This document shows, piece after piece, positions 53,962-62,757 of a DNA stretch of 64,000 bases (position 1 is the stretch's first letter; every line of letters begins with the position of its first letter). Below the pieces are notes generated by a model that was not told the DNA's origin, did no database searches, and saw only the letters and a program-made list of their open reading frames with translations. Both the position numbers and the translations under genes were made by a program. Source of the stretch: an uncultured Sphingomonadaceae bacterium (GTDB taxonomy: Bacteria; Pseudomonadota; Alphaproteobacteria; Sphingomonadales; Sphingomonadaceae); assembly GCA_947499975.1 (NCBI GenBank), contig CANMQE010000002.1, positions 186,001 through 250,000 of the forward strand, in the 5' to 3' direction.

Positions 53962-55118
53962 AGCGTCACGATATCTTCCAGTTCCTCCACCAGCCGGTCG
54001 CGCTGCTCGCCATCGGTATCGCCGATGCGCACGATCGTCAGGCGGCGGCGCGGGGCGACGATGATGTATTGCCCGCGATGGCCGATAGCAGCGAAGATAT
54101 CCTCGCCATGCGATCCGCCGAAAAGGTTTTCCCGCTGTGTGCCGGAATCCTTGTTCAGCCATAGCTGGCCGCCGTAATCGGGGGCGGCGGGACTGGATCG
54201 GCGCATGAACTCGATCCACCCGCGCGGCACGATCTGCGTTCCGCCGACGGAACCGTAATTGCGCAGGAATTCTCCGAACCGCGCCCAGTCGCGCGCCGTC
54301 GCCCAGAAATGGCTGGCACCCGCCAGCGTGCCCTTCGCATCGAATTCACCGTGCAGCGATGTCATGCCGACGGGGTCCGCCAGCCGCGCATCCAGGAATT
54401 CGCGCATCGCTTCGCGCCGCTGGGCCGGGGAGGCGTCCGGCGCGATCGCATCGGTGGCGATGTCGGACAATATGGCGGTGGTGGCGCTGGAATAGGCAAA
54501 GGTGTTGCCCGGTTCCTGCTCCAGCGATTGCGCCTCTGCCCAGCCGGCCGTGTCGTCGCGTCCGTCAAGGAACAGCATACGCACCTCGTCAGAAGTGTAG
54601 GCGGGCTGGCCCCCTTCCTTGTGCCTGAGGCCAGAGCGCATCTGCATGAGGTGGCGCAGGGTGATGCCGCTGCGCGGATCGCCGGGCCGCTGCCATTGTG
54701 GCACGGGCGCGGGGTTATCCAGCGCCAGCTTCCCCTCTGCGATCATCATACCGATGAGGACGCCGGTGATGCTTTTCGACATGGACCAGCCGGTGAAGCG
54801 ATCATCCGGCCCGAAGCCTTCACCGAATCGCTGCGCCACCACTTCGCCGCCTTGCAACACCAGCAGCGCCTGCGTTTCGCCAATGTCCTCGGCAGAAAAC
54901 AGATCGTCCACCGCGCGCGCAAGGCGCTCTCTCGGCACGCCGGGATCTTCCACGACCGCATCCATCGCGCCCTCTGGCAGCGGCGGCGGGGGCGGGGGGC
55001 CATCCTGCGAGCACCCGGCCAGCAGGGCGAGCGCAAGCAGACCAGGTTTCAAGAAACGCGGTGTCAGAAGACTTGGCGTGCGGGTGGGCAAGCGGCTAAG
55101 GCGATCGGGAAGCGTCAT
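53946..55118 (-). CDS. Serine hydrolase (class C beta-lactamase fold) lipoprotein
   Basis: About 390 residues. The ATG at 55118 gives a signal with lipobox LAGC; the longer frame to 55163 places 15 extra residues before it. The nucleophile motif is SMSK (SxxK), the YxN-type position is AYSS, and the third motif is GHRGQ near the C-terminus. A proline run follows the lipid anchor. The family includes esterases, D-aminopeptidases and PBP-like enzymes; activity here is unknown. It is divergent from the small membrane protein gene (32 bases between starts). Confidence 0.88.
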   Translation of the reverse strand: MTLPDRLSRLPTRTPSLLTPRFLKPGLLALALLAGCSQDGPPPPPPLPEGAMDAVVEDPGVPRERLARAVDDLFSAEDIGETQALLVLQGGEVVAQRFGEGFGPDDRFTGWSMSKSITGVLIGMMIAEGKLALDNPAPVPQWQRPGDPRSGITLRHLMQMRSGLRHKEGGQPAYTSDEVRMLFLDGRDDTAGWAEAQSLEQEPGNTFAYSSATTAILSDIATDAIAPDASPAQRREAMREFLDARLADPVGMTSLHGEFDAKGTLAGASHFWATARDWARFGEFLRNYGSVGGTQIVPRGWIEFMRRSSPAAPDYGGQLWLNKDSGTQRENLFGGSHGEDIFAAIGHRGQYIIVAPRRRLTIVRIGDTDGEQRDRLVEELEDIVTLYPAG

Positions 55119-55150
55119 CGGCGCGCCCCCTTTCCTGCAGGACCCGGCAA

Positions 55151-55498
55151 ATGGCAACCGCAAAACAGCCGCGCGACAAGCGCCGCAGCCTATGGCTCAA
55201 ACTGCTCGCCGTACCGGTGGTGATCGGCGCGGGCGCCGCGTGGTTCTATGGGGAGGCGATTGCCGGATATTCGCAGGCGGGCACGGGTTATGCGGCCAAA
55301 TATGCGTGTTCGTGCAGTCACATAGGCGGGCGTGACATCGGGCAGTGTTCAGAAGACCTGCTGCCCGGCATGGGCGCAATCTGGCTGAGCGAGGACGAAA
55401 CCGAAAAAAGCGTCACCGCCACCATCCCGCTGGTGGAAAGCACCACGGCAACCTACCGCGAGGGATATGGCTGCACGCTGGAGAAATGGGAGGGTTAG
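55151..55498 (+). CDS. Small membrane-anchored cysteine protein
   Basis: A 115-residue protein with a basic N-terminus and one membrane segment ([20 protein letters not shown]), then a short exported domain with four cysteines ([29 protein letters not shown]). Not recognised with confidence. It is divergent from the serine hydrolase and may act with it. Its stop overlaps that of mnmA on the opposite strand by four bases. Confidence 0.72.
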   Translation: MATAKQPRDKRRSLWLKLLAVPVVIGAGAAWFYGEAIAGYSQAGTGYAAKYACSCSHIGGRDIGQCSEDLLPGMGAIWLSEDETEKSVTATIPLVESTTATYREGYGCTLEKWEG

Positions 55499-56655
55499 GC
55501 GCCCTCGGCCTTCTCGGTCGCCTCGATCCAGCCGCCACCCACCACGCGCTCGCCAGCGTAGATCACCGCAGCTTGTCCGGGTGCCACGCCGAATTCGGGA
55601 GAAGCGAAGCGGATCGTCACCGTCTGACCTTCGCCCAGCGAGCCTTCCAGCGTGATCGGCACGGGCTGTGCCAGTGAACGCACCTTGGCTGTCAGCGGCA
55701 CATCCGGCAGCGGGCCGATCCGGTTGGTCTCGATCACCTCAGCGGCCGCTACGGCCAGCATGCGCTTCGGCCCCACCTGCACCGTCGCTTCCTGCGCATC
55801 GAGGCCCACGACATAAAGCGGCTCGGGCTGTCCGCCGATGTCGAGGCCGCGGCGCTGGCCCACGGTGTAGTGGATGATGCCGGGATGCTGGCCCAGCACG
55901 TCGCCGGTCTCGGCATGAACGATATCGCCCGCGCGCCCGCCCTCGGGTCGCATCGATTTCACGATTTTCGCGTAATCGCCGTCGGGCACGAAGCAGATAT
56001 CCTGGCTGTCAGGCTTGTTCGCCACGCGCAGGCCGAATTCCTCGGCAATGGCGCGCACCTCGCTCTTCGGCAGGCCGCCCAGCGGGAAGCGCAGGAAATC
56101 CAGCTGCTTTTCGGTCGTGGCGTAGAGGAAATACGACTGGTCGCGCGAGGGATCCAGCGCGCGGTGCAGCTCAGCCCCGGCTTCACCTTCCACGCGGCGC
56201 ACGTAATGGCCGGTGGCAAGGCAATCCGCGCCCAGTTCCCTTGCCATGCGCAACAGATCGGTGAATTTCGGGCCCATGTTGCAGCGGATGCAGGGGATGG
56301 GCGTGCGGCCCGCCAGATATTCATCGGCAAAGGTTTCCACCACGTCTTCGCGAAAGGCGCTTTCGTGATCGAACACGTAATGGGCGATGCCCAGCCTGTC
56401 TGCCACCATGCGCGCATCGTTGATATCGTCGCCCGCGCAGCACGCGCCCTTGCGCCCCGTGGCGGCACCATAATCGTAAAGCTGCAGGGTGATGCCCATC
56501 ACTTCCGCTCCGCTGCGCGCGGCCAGCGCGGCGACGACGGATGAATCGACACCGCCCGACATCGCCACCACGATCCGGCATTCGGATGCAGGGCGGGGCA
56601 GGTCGAAAAGCTGCTCGGCATTAACCGAGATGGGAAGATCGGCGATGGTGGACAT
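55495..56655 (-). CDS. mnmA: tRNA-specific 2-thiouridylase MnmA
   Basis: Adds sulfur to C2 of wobble uridine 34, the partner modification to that of MnmE/MnmG. About 386 residues from the ATG at 56655; the frame is open to 56679 but those residues are not conserved. The PP-loop is [14 protein letters not shown]. Conserved cysteines of the thiolation site are in [10 protein letters not shown] and [12 protein letters not shown]. The C-terminal beta-barrel contains [18 protein letters not shown]. Confidence 0.96.
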   Translation of the reverse strand: MSTIADLPISVNAEQLFDLPRPASECRIVVAMSGGVDSSVVAALAARSGAEVMGITLQLYDYGAATGRKGACCAGDDINDARMVADRLGIAHYVFDHESAFREDVVETFADEYLAGRTPIPCIRCNMGPKFTDLLRMARELGADCLATGHYVRRVEGEAGAELHRALDPSRDQSYFLYATTEKQLDFLRFPLGGLPKSEVRAIAEEFGLRVANKPDSQDICFVPDGDYAKIVKSMRPEGGRAGDIVHAETGDVLGQHPGIIHYTVGQRRGLDIGGQPEPLYVVGLDAQEATVQVGPKRMLAVAAAEVIETNRIGPLPDVPLTAKVRSLAQPVPITLEGSLGEGQTVTIRFASPEFGVAPGQAAVIYAGERVVGGGWIEATEKAEGA

Positions 56656-56721
56656 GATGGCCCCGCGCATACACGACACCGCGCGCCGTTCAAAACCCGG
56701 AATTCCTGTCCGAACTTTCGG

Positions 56722-56737
56722 TTAAAGCGTGCTTTAC
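56722..56737 (+). promoter_or_regulatory. Candidate CtrA box upstream of the sciP operon
   Basis: TTAA (56722-56725), seven bases, TTTAC (56733-56737), matching seven of eight positions of TTAA-N7-TTAA. It lies 30 bases before the first gene of the sciP operon. CtrA activates sciP in Caulobacter, so a feedback loop is plausible. Prediction only. Confidence 0.4.
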
Positions 56738-56766
56738 CTGTTCTTGACGGTTGCTCGCTATTCCCG

Positions 56767-57111
56767 ATGACCATGTTCGAAGGGAAATACATCCAGGCGT
56801 CCGACTCGCGAGATTCCGCTGAAGCGGGAGCGACGGAGAAAACGCTGTGCGAGTTGCACTGGTCGGATCTCGTGGCGCGGCTGACGGCGGCGCGCGAGCT
56901 GCGTGCCGAGCTTGTCGTGTCCAACGAAAAGACGCTCGCCAGCTTCGATGCGGAATCGGCGCGCCACCTCGCCTCGCATCACGATTGCCAGCTTCATGGT
57001 GATTACCAACCTGATGTTAACCCTGATGATTTAGCCAATGGCAAAGGCCACACGCCAGAATGTGGGGAACGCACTGACCGCGACCCATCGGCCACCCGAG
57101 GAAACACATGA
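56767..57111 (+). CDS. Hypothetical protein co-transcribed with sciP
   Basis: A 114-residue soluble acidic protein, not recognised. The first 80 residues are mostly helical (CELHWSDLVARLTAARELRAEL, SFDAESARHLASHH), and the tail is polar and low-complexity. It overlaps sciP by four bases (ATGA), indicating obligatory co-translation. It might modulate SciP or the DNA replication/cell-cycle programme, but only the gene pairing supports this. Confidence 0.75.
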   Translation: MTMFEGKYIQASDSRDSAEAGATEKTLCELHWSDLVARLTAARELRAELVVSNEKTLASFDAESARHLASHHDCQLHGDYQPDVNPDDLANGKGHTPECGERTDRDPSATRGNT

Positions 57112-57407
57112 TCGAGAACCAGAAAATCCGACCGGCGCAGGTCATTGGCCCCCTCGGAGAGCCGCTGACCATCGACGATCTTCCGTCGCCGAAGACGAAG
57201 CGCTGGGTCGTGCGTCGCAAGGCCGAAGTAGTGGCCGCGGTGAACGGCGGGCTGCTGACAATCGACGAGGTTCTGGAACGCTACAATCTCACGCTGGAAG
57301 AATTTGCCGGCTGGCAGCGCGCGGTCGATCGATCCGGGATGCAGGGCCTTCGCGTCACGCGCATCCAGCACTATCGCGACCTTTACGAGCGGCAGCTGAA
57401 GTACTGA
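57108..57407 (+). CDS. sciP: CtrA inhibitor SciP (DUF1153)
   Basis: SciP binds CtrA or its target promoters and stops CtrA-activated transcription in swarmer or G1 cells. The 99 residues match the family: AQVIGPLGEPLTIDDLPSPK, TKRWVVRRKAEVVAAVNGGL, LTIDEVLERYNLTLEEFAGW and a conserved C-terminal RVTRIQHYRDLYE. The helix-turn-helix is in the middle. Its presence shows the organism carries the alphaproteobacterial CtrA network, although ctrA itself is outside the window. Confidence 0.93.
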   Translation: MIENQKIRPAQVIGPLGEPLTIDDLPSPKTKRWVVRRKAEVVAAVNGGLLTIDEVLERYNLTLEEFAGWQRAVDRSGMQGLRVTRIQHYRDLYERQLKY

Positions 57408-57527
57408 TCGACGCCTGTCGAGGGCGTTGGCGCAATCCATCGTTGAAATAGCCCGGAACGTCGATGCGATAGCGGCGTTTCCTTTCCTGCAACCTCCGCA
57501 ACGGGGGAATTCGCAGGAGGACAGAAT

Positions 57528-57794
57528 ATGGGTTGGATTATTGCAATTATCGTAGGCGGCATTGCCGGCTGGCTGGCCAGCATGGTGATGAACCGCAATG
57601 CTTCGATGGGTATCTTCTGGAATATCGTGGTCGGCTGCATCGGCTCGGTCATCGGCAATCTTATCGCCGGTCCGCTGCTTGGCGTCAGCGGCAGCGTCCA
57701 GGAATTCTCGCTTACCGGCCTGATCATCGCAATCGTCGGCGCCGTCGTGCTGCTGGCCATCGTGAACCTGATCCAGCGTGGGCGCGTGCGCTAA
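57528..57794 (+). CDS. GlsB/YeaQ/YmgE family stress-response membrane protein
   Basis: An 88-residue protein of three hydrophobic segments rich in Gly and Ile (GWIIAIIVGGIAGWLASMVM, FWNIVVGCIGSVIGNLIAG, LTGLIIAIVGAVVLLAIVNLI). Members are linked to acid and general stress but have no biochemical function. A very strong ribosome site (GCAGGAGGA) precedes the ATG. The 120-base gap after sciP holds nothing clear other than a short TCGAC/GTCGA palindrome next to the sciP stop. Confidence 0.9.
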   Translation: MGWIIAIIVGGIAGWLASMVMNRNASMGIFWNIVVGCIGSVIGNLIAGPLLGVSGSVQEFSLTGLIIAIVGAVVLLAIVNLIQRGRVR

Positions 57795-57831
57795 CGCGCC
57801 AAAACGACAAATTAATACAAATTACGCCAGA

Positions 57832-57862
57832 GGGGCGGAAGGCTAGGCTTTCCGCCCCTTTT
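57832..57862 (+). terminator. Intrinsic terminator after the GlsB/YeaQ gene
   Basis: GGGGCGGAA (57832-57840) pairs perfectly with TTCCGCCCC (57850-57858), followed by TTTT. Strong. The remaining 160 bases to the efflux adaptor contain its presumptive promoter (TTGCGC at 57974-57979 and TAAATA at 57998-58003, 18 bases apart). Confidence 0.88.
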
Positions 57863-58025
57863 GCAATTTCTGGCAAAACGTTTCATCGGCGACTATCGGA
57901 CCTTGGCAGAAGGCTGCATTGCGCACTGCACCAACAAGGGTCTATGGCGCGCGTGCACGGCCAATGGGGCCGGTTGCGCCGTATTATGCGGTTCCGGTAA
58001 ATACGATGCGCGAGCATAAAGAGGC

Positions 58026-59219
58026 ATGGTGCCGATGAATTACGAAACCCGAGTCGATACCAGCGACACCGAAGATCGTGTCGTTCTGGATGAAGAAAGC
58101 GCAGACGAGAACAAGCGTCAGCGTCGCAAGCGCATGTGGATCGTGCTGGCCATCGTGGTTGCCGGCGCGCTGATTGCCGCGTTTCTTCTGTCCGGCGGCG
58201 AGGAAGAAGTGGCCTTTGCGCCCGAGCAGGGCGATACCGCACCGGCCGTTACCGTCCTCGCACCGGGCGCAGGCACCTTGCAGAGCAGCATCAACGCCAC
58301 CGGCACGCTGGCCGCGCGCCGTTCCGTGCCTGTGGGCTCCGTTGGCGAGGGTGGCCGCGTGGTTTCCGTGAATGTCGACGCCGGTGACTGGGTGGGCGCA
58401 GGACAGGTTCTGGCGGTTATCGATCGCAGCGTACAGCGCCAGCAGGAAAGCGCGCAGGCCGCGCAGATCGAAGTCGCGCAGGCCGATGCCGATCTGGCGC
58501 AGTCCAATCTCGATCGCGCCCTGCAACTGGTGGAGCGCGGCTTCATCAGCCAGGCGGACATCGATCGCCTTACCGCGACGCGCGATGCCGCCGTGGCCCG
58601 CGTACAGGTTGCGCGCGCACAGTTGGGAGAGCGCCGCGCACGCAACGCGCAGCTCAACATCATTGCTCCTGCAGCCGGACTGGTGCTGGAGCGTAGCGTG
58701 GAAGTGGGGCAGGTCGTCGGGCCGGGTTCCGGCGCATTGTTCACGCTTGCCCGCGGCGGCGAGATGGAATTGCTCGCCCGCATTGGCGAGGCGGAGCTTG
58801 ACGCCGTCAGCGTCGGCGCCACCGGCATCGTGACACCCGTGGGCGGCGATCAGCAGTTCACCTGTACCGTCTGGCAGAAATCCCCCGTGATCGAGGAACA
58901 GACGCGGCAGGGCACCGCGCGCTGCGCGCTGTCATACGATCCGGCCCTGCGGCCCGGTGGCTTTGCCAGCATCGAACTGGCGAGCGAGACAGTCGTGGCT
59001 CCGCGCCTGCCCGAAAGCGCGATCCTTTCCGATGAAGATGGCAGCTATGTCTATATCGTCGATGCAGACAACACGGTGGTTCGTCGCCCCGTGGAAATCG
59101 GCACGATCAGCGATGCAGGCATCACCATCGATAGCGGCCTTTCCGGCGAGGAGCGGGTTGTCCTGCGTGCCGGTGGCTTCCTGACCGAAGGCGATCTGGT
59201 TCGCCCGGTAACCGAATAG
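58026..59219 (+). CDS. RND efflux periplasmic adaptor (membrane fusion) protein
   Basis: A 397-residue HlyD/AcrA-type adaptor with a cytoplasmic start, one membrane anchor (WIVLAIVVAGALIAAFLL), a lipoyl-like domain split around the helical hairpin (QIEVAQADADLAQSNLDRAL to ARVQVARAQLGERRARNAQL) and a beta-barrel domain (GEAELDAVSVGATG). It links an inner membrane pump to an outer membrane channel. The ATG at 58035 is a possible better start: AGAGG lies ten bases before it but directly abuts 58026. No TolC-type gene is present nearby. Confidence 0.93.
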   Translation: MVPMNYETRVDTSDTEDRVVLDEESADENKRQRRKRMWIVLAIVVAGALIAAFLLSGGEEEVAFAPEQGDTAPAVTVLAPGAGTLQSSINATGTLAARRSVPVGSVGEGGRVVSVNVDAGDWVGAGQVLAVIDRSVQRQQESAQAAQIEVAQADADLAQSNLDRALQLVERGFISQADIDRLTATRDAAVARVQVARAQLGERRARNAQLNIIAPAAGLVLERSVEVGQVVGPGSGALFTLARGGEMELLARIGEAELDAVSVGATGIVTPVGGDQQFTCTVWQKSPVIEEQTRQGTARCALSYDPALRPGGFASIELASETVVAPRLPESAILSDEDGSYVYIVDADNTVVRRPVEIGTISDAGITIDSGLSGEERVVLRAGGFLTEGDLVRPVTE

Positions 59220-59237
59220 GCACGCAAGGCCAGTTAA

Positions 59238-62200
59238 ATGAACCTCAACCAGATATCCGCCTGGTCGATCCGCAACCCGATCGTTCCCATCCTTGCCTTC
59301 ATCGGCCTGATGATGGCCGGTCTGTTCGCGTTTCAGGACATGGACGTACAGGATCAGCCGGATATCGAATTCCCGGTGGTGATCATCTCTATTTCGCAGC
59401 CGGGCGCCGCCCCGCCCGAAGTGGAGAACCAGATCACCCAGCGGGTCGAGGCCGCCGTGCAGACGCTGGACGGGGTGGAAACGATCCGCTCCACCGCGTC
59501 CGAAGGAAATTCGCAGACCGTCATCGAATTCGCGCTCGGCACCGACATCGCCGAGGCCACCAACGAGGTGAAGAGCGAGATCGACAACATTCGCGGTGAA
59601 TTGCCCGACGGCATCCTGGAGCCGCGCGTCTTCAAGCAGCAGACGAGCTCGCAGCCCATCGTGTCCTTCGGCGTATCCGCCGACGACATGACGCTGGAAC
59701 AGCTCAGCTGGTTCATCGACGACACTGTTACCAAGCAATTGCTGACGGTGGAGGGGCTTGCCGAGGTGCGCCGCAGCGGGGGTGTGGATCGCGAGATCCT
59801 CGTCGTGCTGGATCCGGGCCGCATGCAATCGCTGGGCGTCACCGCCAGCCAGGTGAATTCCGCGCTGCGCCAGGCCAATATCAACGCCGCCGGCGGCCAG
59901 GCCGAAATTGCCGGATCGCGCCAGTCCGTGCGCGTGCTGGGCAATGCGGCCAGTGCGTACGATCTCTCGCAAACGCAGATCGCACTGGGCGGCGGACGGT
60001 CCATCAAGCTGGCCGATATCGCCCGCGTGCAGGATTCGGTCGGCGAGATCCGCACGCTGGCCAAGGTGGACGGCAAGCAGGTCGTCACCTTCTCCATCAC
60101 CCGCGCCCGCGGCGAAAGCGACGTACGCGTGTACGACGATGCCGTGGAAGTGATGGAAGGCATCCAGGAAGCCAATCCCGGCGTGACCTTCACGCGCCTC
60201 TTTACCGAAGTGGATTACACCAAGGACCAGTACGAAAGCTCCATGGCGCTGCTGGTGGAAGGTGCGTTGCTGGCCGTGGTCGTGGTGTTCCTGTTCCTGC
60301 GGGACTGGCGCGCCACCATTATTGCCGCGCTCGCCATTCCGCTTTCGGCCATCCCCACCTTCTGGTTCATGGACCTGCTGGGCTTCTCGCTGAACACGCT
60401 GTCGCTGCTGGCGCTTGGCCTCGTGGCCGGTGTGCTGGTGGATGACGCCATCGTGGAGATCGAGAATATCGTGCGCCACATGCGCATGGGCAAAAGCGCG
60501 TACCAGGCCAGCATCGATGCCGCCGACGAGATCGGCCTGCCGGTGGTGGCCACCACCTTCTGTATCGTCGCGGTATTCCTGCCCGTTGGCCTGATGCCGG
60601 GTATTTCCGGCCAATTCTTCAAGAACTTCGGCCTAACCGTGGTGGCATCGGTGCTTATGTCGCTGGCCGTGGCGCGGATGATAACGCCCATGGTGGCAGC
60701 GTATTTCCTCAAGGCAAAGGGCGTCGCCTCCCACGGCGAAGGCCCGATGATGGACCGCTATATGCGCGTGCTGCGCTGGTCGCTGGATACGACGGCGTTC
60801 ACCGCTCTTCGCAACAAGACCGGCAAGGTAGGAACGCGTTGGTTCTATCACCCGCTGGCCTTGATCTCCGGTTATATCTTCCTGCTGGTTATTCTGCCTT
60901 TGATCATTGGCGCGATTGGTTCGATCTTTGCTGGCGGTGAGCAGGCCGCGCCTGCCATGGCGGAGCAAGCCGAACAGGCTTCGTTGCTCCCTTCGACGAC
61001 GCAGCTACTCCTGTTGCTCGTGCCAGCTTATCTGGTTGGCGGTCTCATCAACATGGGTATCGGCCTGGTGGTCGGGCGCGCCAATGGCTTTTCCAGTCAC
61101 TTTACACAACGTTCCCGCTTCCTTGCCGCGCGCTTCCTCGATCACCGCGTATGGATGATGCTGGTGGGCGTTGCCGCGCTGGGCCTTACGGTGATCATCG
61201 CCGGGAGCACGCCGCAGCAGTTCTTCCCCGACAACGACAGTGATTTCAGCCGCGTCTCGATCTCCATGGTGCCTGGCACCACGCTGGAACAGACAGAGGC
61301 CGTAGTGGACCGCATTTCCGAGCGATTGAGCCAGGAGCAGGAAGTGGCACTGGCGCTGGGCATCGCGAACGAAGGCTCCGGCCGCATCAGCCTGGTGCTG
61401 GCGGATGACCGCGTGCGCACCAGCATGGATTTCGAGCGAGAGCTGACGCCCGTTCTGCAGGATATTCCCGACGCCCGCGTCAATTTCCAGAACAACCAGG
61501 GCGGCGGTGGCGGCACGGGCCGAGCGATCTCCATCATGCTGTCCGGCTCCGACCCCGATCTGCTGTTCGATACGGCAGGCACCCTCGTGGAACAGATGGA
61601 AAGCGTTCCGGGCGCGGTGGCGCCGCGTATCGATTACGATCTGCAGCGTCCCGAACTGATCGTGGAGCCGCGCGAGGATCTGGCCGCCAGCCTAGGCGTA
61701 TCCACCGCCGCGCTGAGCCAGGCGATCCGTATCGCCACGCTGGGCGATATCGATCAGAACGCTGCCAAGTTCTCGCTCTCCGATCGCCAGATCCCCATCC
61801 GCGTGCGACTGGCCGAATCGGACAGGCGCAACCTCTCCACGATCGAGAACCTGCCTGTGCCCACCTCCACCGGCGGCTCCGTTCCGCTGAGCCGGGTGGC
61901 GAACATCTCGCTCGGCATGGGTCCGACCTCCATCGAGCGGTACAACCAGAACCGCCGCGTGTTCGTGGGCGTGGACATCGCCCCCAACGTGGCGCGCGGC
62001 GACGTGCTGAGCGCTATCAACGCGCTGCCCATCATGCAGAACCTGCCGACCGGCGTTTCCAACGAGCCCGTCGGCGCGGACGAATGGCAGGGCGAGTTGA
62101 TCGAAAGCTTCGTGGTTGCGGTGGTGACCGGCCTGCTCCTCGTGTTCGCCGTGCTGGTGTTGCTCTATCGCCGGCTGGTGTCGCCGCTCGTCAACATGGG

Positions 62201-62702
62201 CTCACTGTTCCTCGCCCCACTTGGCGGCTTCATCGCGCTGGTGGTTGTGGGCCTCGTGAAGAACGGGCAGCCCGATCCCATATCGTTGCCGGTGTTTATC
62301 GGCATGCTGATGTTGCTGGGCATCGTGGCCAAGAACTCCATCCTGCTAATCGATTTCGCGATCGAGGAAATGGAAACCGGCAAGGGCAAGCTCGCCGCCA
62401 TTATCGAGGCCGGGCACAAGCGTGCGCAGCCCATCGTGATGACGACCGTGGCCATGACGGCGGGCATGGTGCCCACTGCGCTCTCCCTTACGGGTGACAG
62501 TGCGTGGCGCGCACCCATGGGCACGGTGGTGATCGGCGGTCTGCTGCTTTCTACCCTGCTGACGCTGCTGATCGTTCCTGCAGGCTTCAGCCTGGCAGAT
62601 GGCCTGGAAAAGAAGCTTGGTCCGTGGCTGCGCGAGAAGCTGCTGACATACAAGCCTGGCGACGAGAACTCTTCCAACGAGGAGGCCCAGCCTGCCGAAT
62701 AG
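59238..62702 (+). CDS. RND efflux pump permease (AcrB/HAE1 type) with an extra membrane insertion
   Basis: Proton-driven trimeric multidrug or lipid exporter, 1154 residues. Family motifs are the N-terminal RNPIVPILAFIGLMMAGL, the helix IV proton relay GVLVDDAIVEIENIVR and the helix X lysine in VAKNSILLIDFA. Residues 518-634 (60789-61139) are an additional segment of about 117 residues with two hydrophobic helices, sitting between WSLD and the helix starting HRVWMMLVGV. Removing it leaves 1037 residues, the usual family length. This segment is richer in T-ending codons than its flanks. It follows the adaptor gene by 18 bases. Substrate unknown. Confidence 0.93.
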   Translation: MNLNQISAWSIRNPIVPILAFIGLMMAGLFAFQDMDVQDQPDIEFPVVIISISQPGAAPPEVENQITQRVEAAVQTLDGVETIRSTASEGNSQTVIEFALGTDIAEATNEVKSEIDNIRGELPDGILEPRVFKQQTSSQPIVSFGVSADDMTLEQLSWFIDDTVTKQLLTVEGLAEVRRSGGVDREILVVLDPGRMQSLGVTASQVNSALRQANINAAGGQAEIAGSRQSVRVLGNAASAYDLSQTQIALGGGRSIKLADIARVQDSVGEIRTLAKVDGKQVVTFSITRARGESDVRVYDDAVEVMEGIQEANPGVTFTRLFTEVDYTKDQYESSMALLVEGALLAVVVVFLFLRDWRATIIAALAIPLSAIPTFWFMDLLGFSLNTLSLLALGLVAGVLVDDAIVEIENIVRHMRMGKSAYQASIDAADEIGLPVVATTFCIVAVFLPVGLMPGISGQFFKNFGLTVVASVLMSLAVARMITPMVAAYFLKAKGVASHGEGPMMDRYMRVLRWSLDTTAFTALRNKTGKVGTRWFYHPLALISGYIFLLVILPLIIGAIGSIFAGGEQAAPAMAEQAEQASLLPSTTQLLLLLVPAYLVGGLINMGIGLVVGRANGFSSHFTQRSRFLAARFLDHRVWMMLVGVAALGLTVIIAGSTPQQFFPDNDSDFSRVSISMVPGTTLEQTEAVVDRISERLSQEQEVALALGIANEGSGRISLVLADDRVRTSMDFERELTPVLQDIPDARVNFQNNQGGGGGTGRAISIMLSGSDPDLLFDTAGTLVEQMESVPGAVAPRIDYDLQRPELIVEPREDLAASLGVSTAALSQAIRIATLGDIDQNAAKFSLSDRQIPIRVRLAESDRRNLSTIENLPVPTSTGGSVPLSRVANISLGMGPTSIERYNQNRRVFVGVDIAPNVARGDVLSAINALPIMQNLPTGVSNEPVGADEWQGELIESFVVAVVTGLLLVFAVLVLLYRRLVSPLVNMGSLFLAPLGGFIALVVVGLVKNGQPDPISLPVFIGMLMLLGIVAKNSILLIDFAIEEMETGKGKLAAIIEAGHKRAQPIVMTTVAMTAGMVPTALSLTGDSAWRAPMGTVVIGGLLLSTLLTLLIVPAGFSLADGLEKKLGPWLREKLLTYKPGDENSSNEEAQPAE
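60789..61139 (+). other. Insertion of about 117 residues in the RND pump
   Basis: In-frame extra segment with hydrophobic stretches LISGYIFLLVILPLIIGAIG and LLLLLVPAYLVGGLINMGIG separated by the charged/Ala-rich GGEQAAPAMAEQAEQASL. An even number of helices preserves the pump's topology. Codon use looks less biased than in the flanks (GGT, ATT, TTG, CTC, GCT frequent). Confidence 0.75.
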
Positions 62703-62757
62703 GGGCGGCCTGACGGCGCAGGGCGGCGCTGCCCTGCCGCCCGATCGCGCGCGCCGC

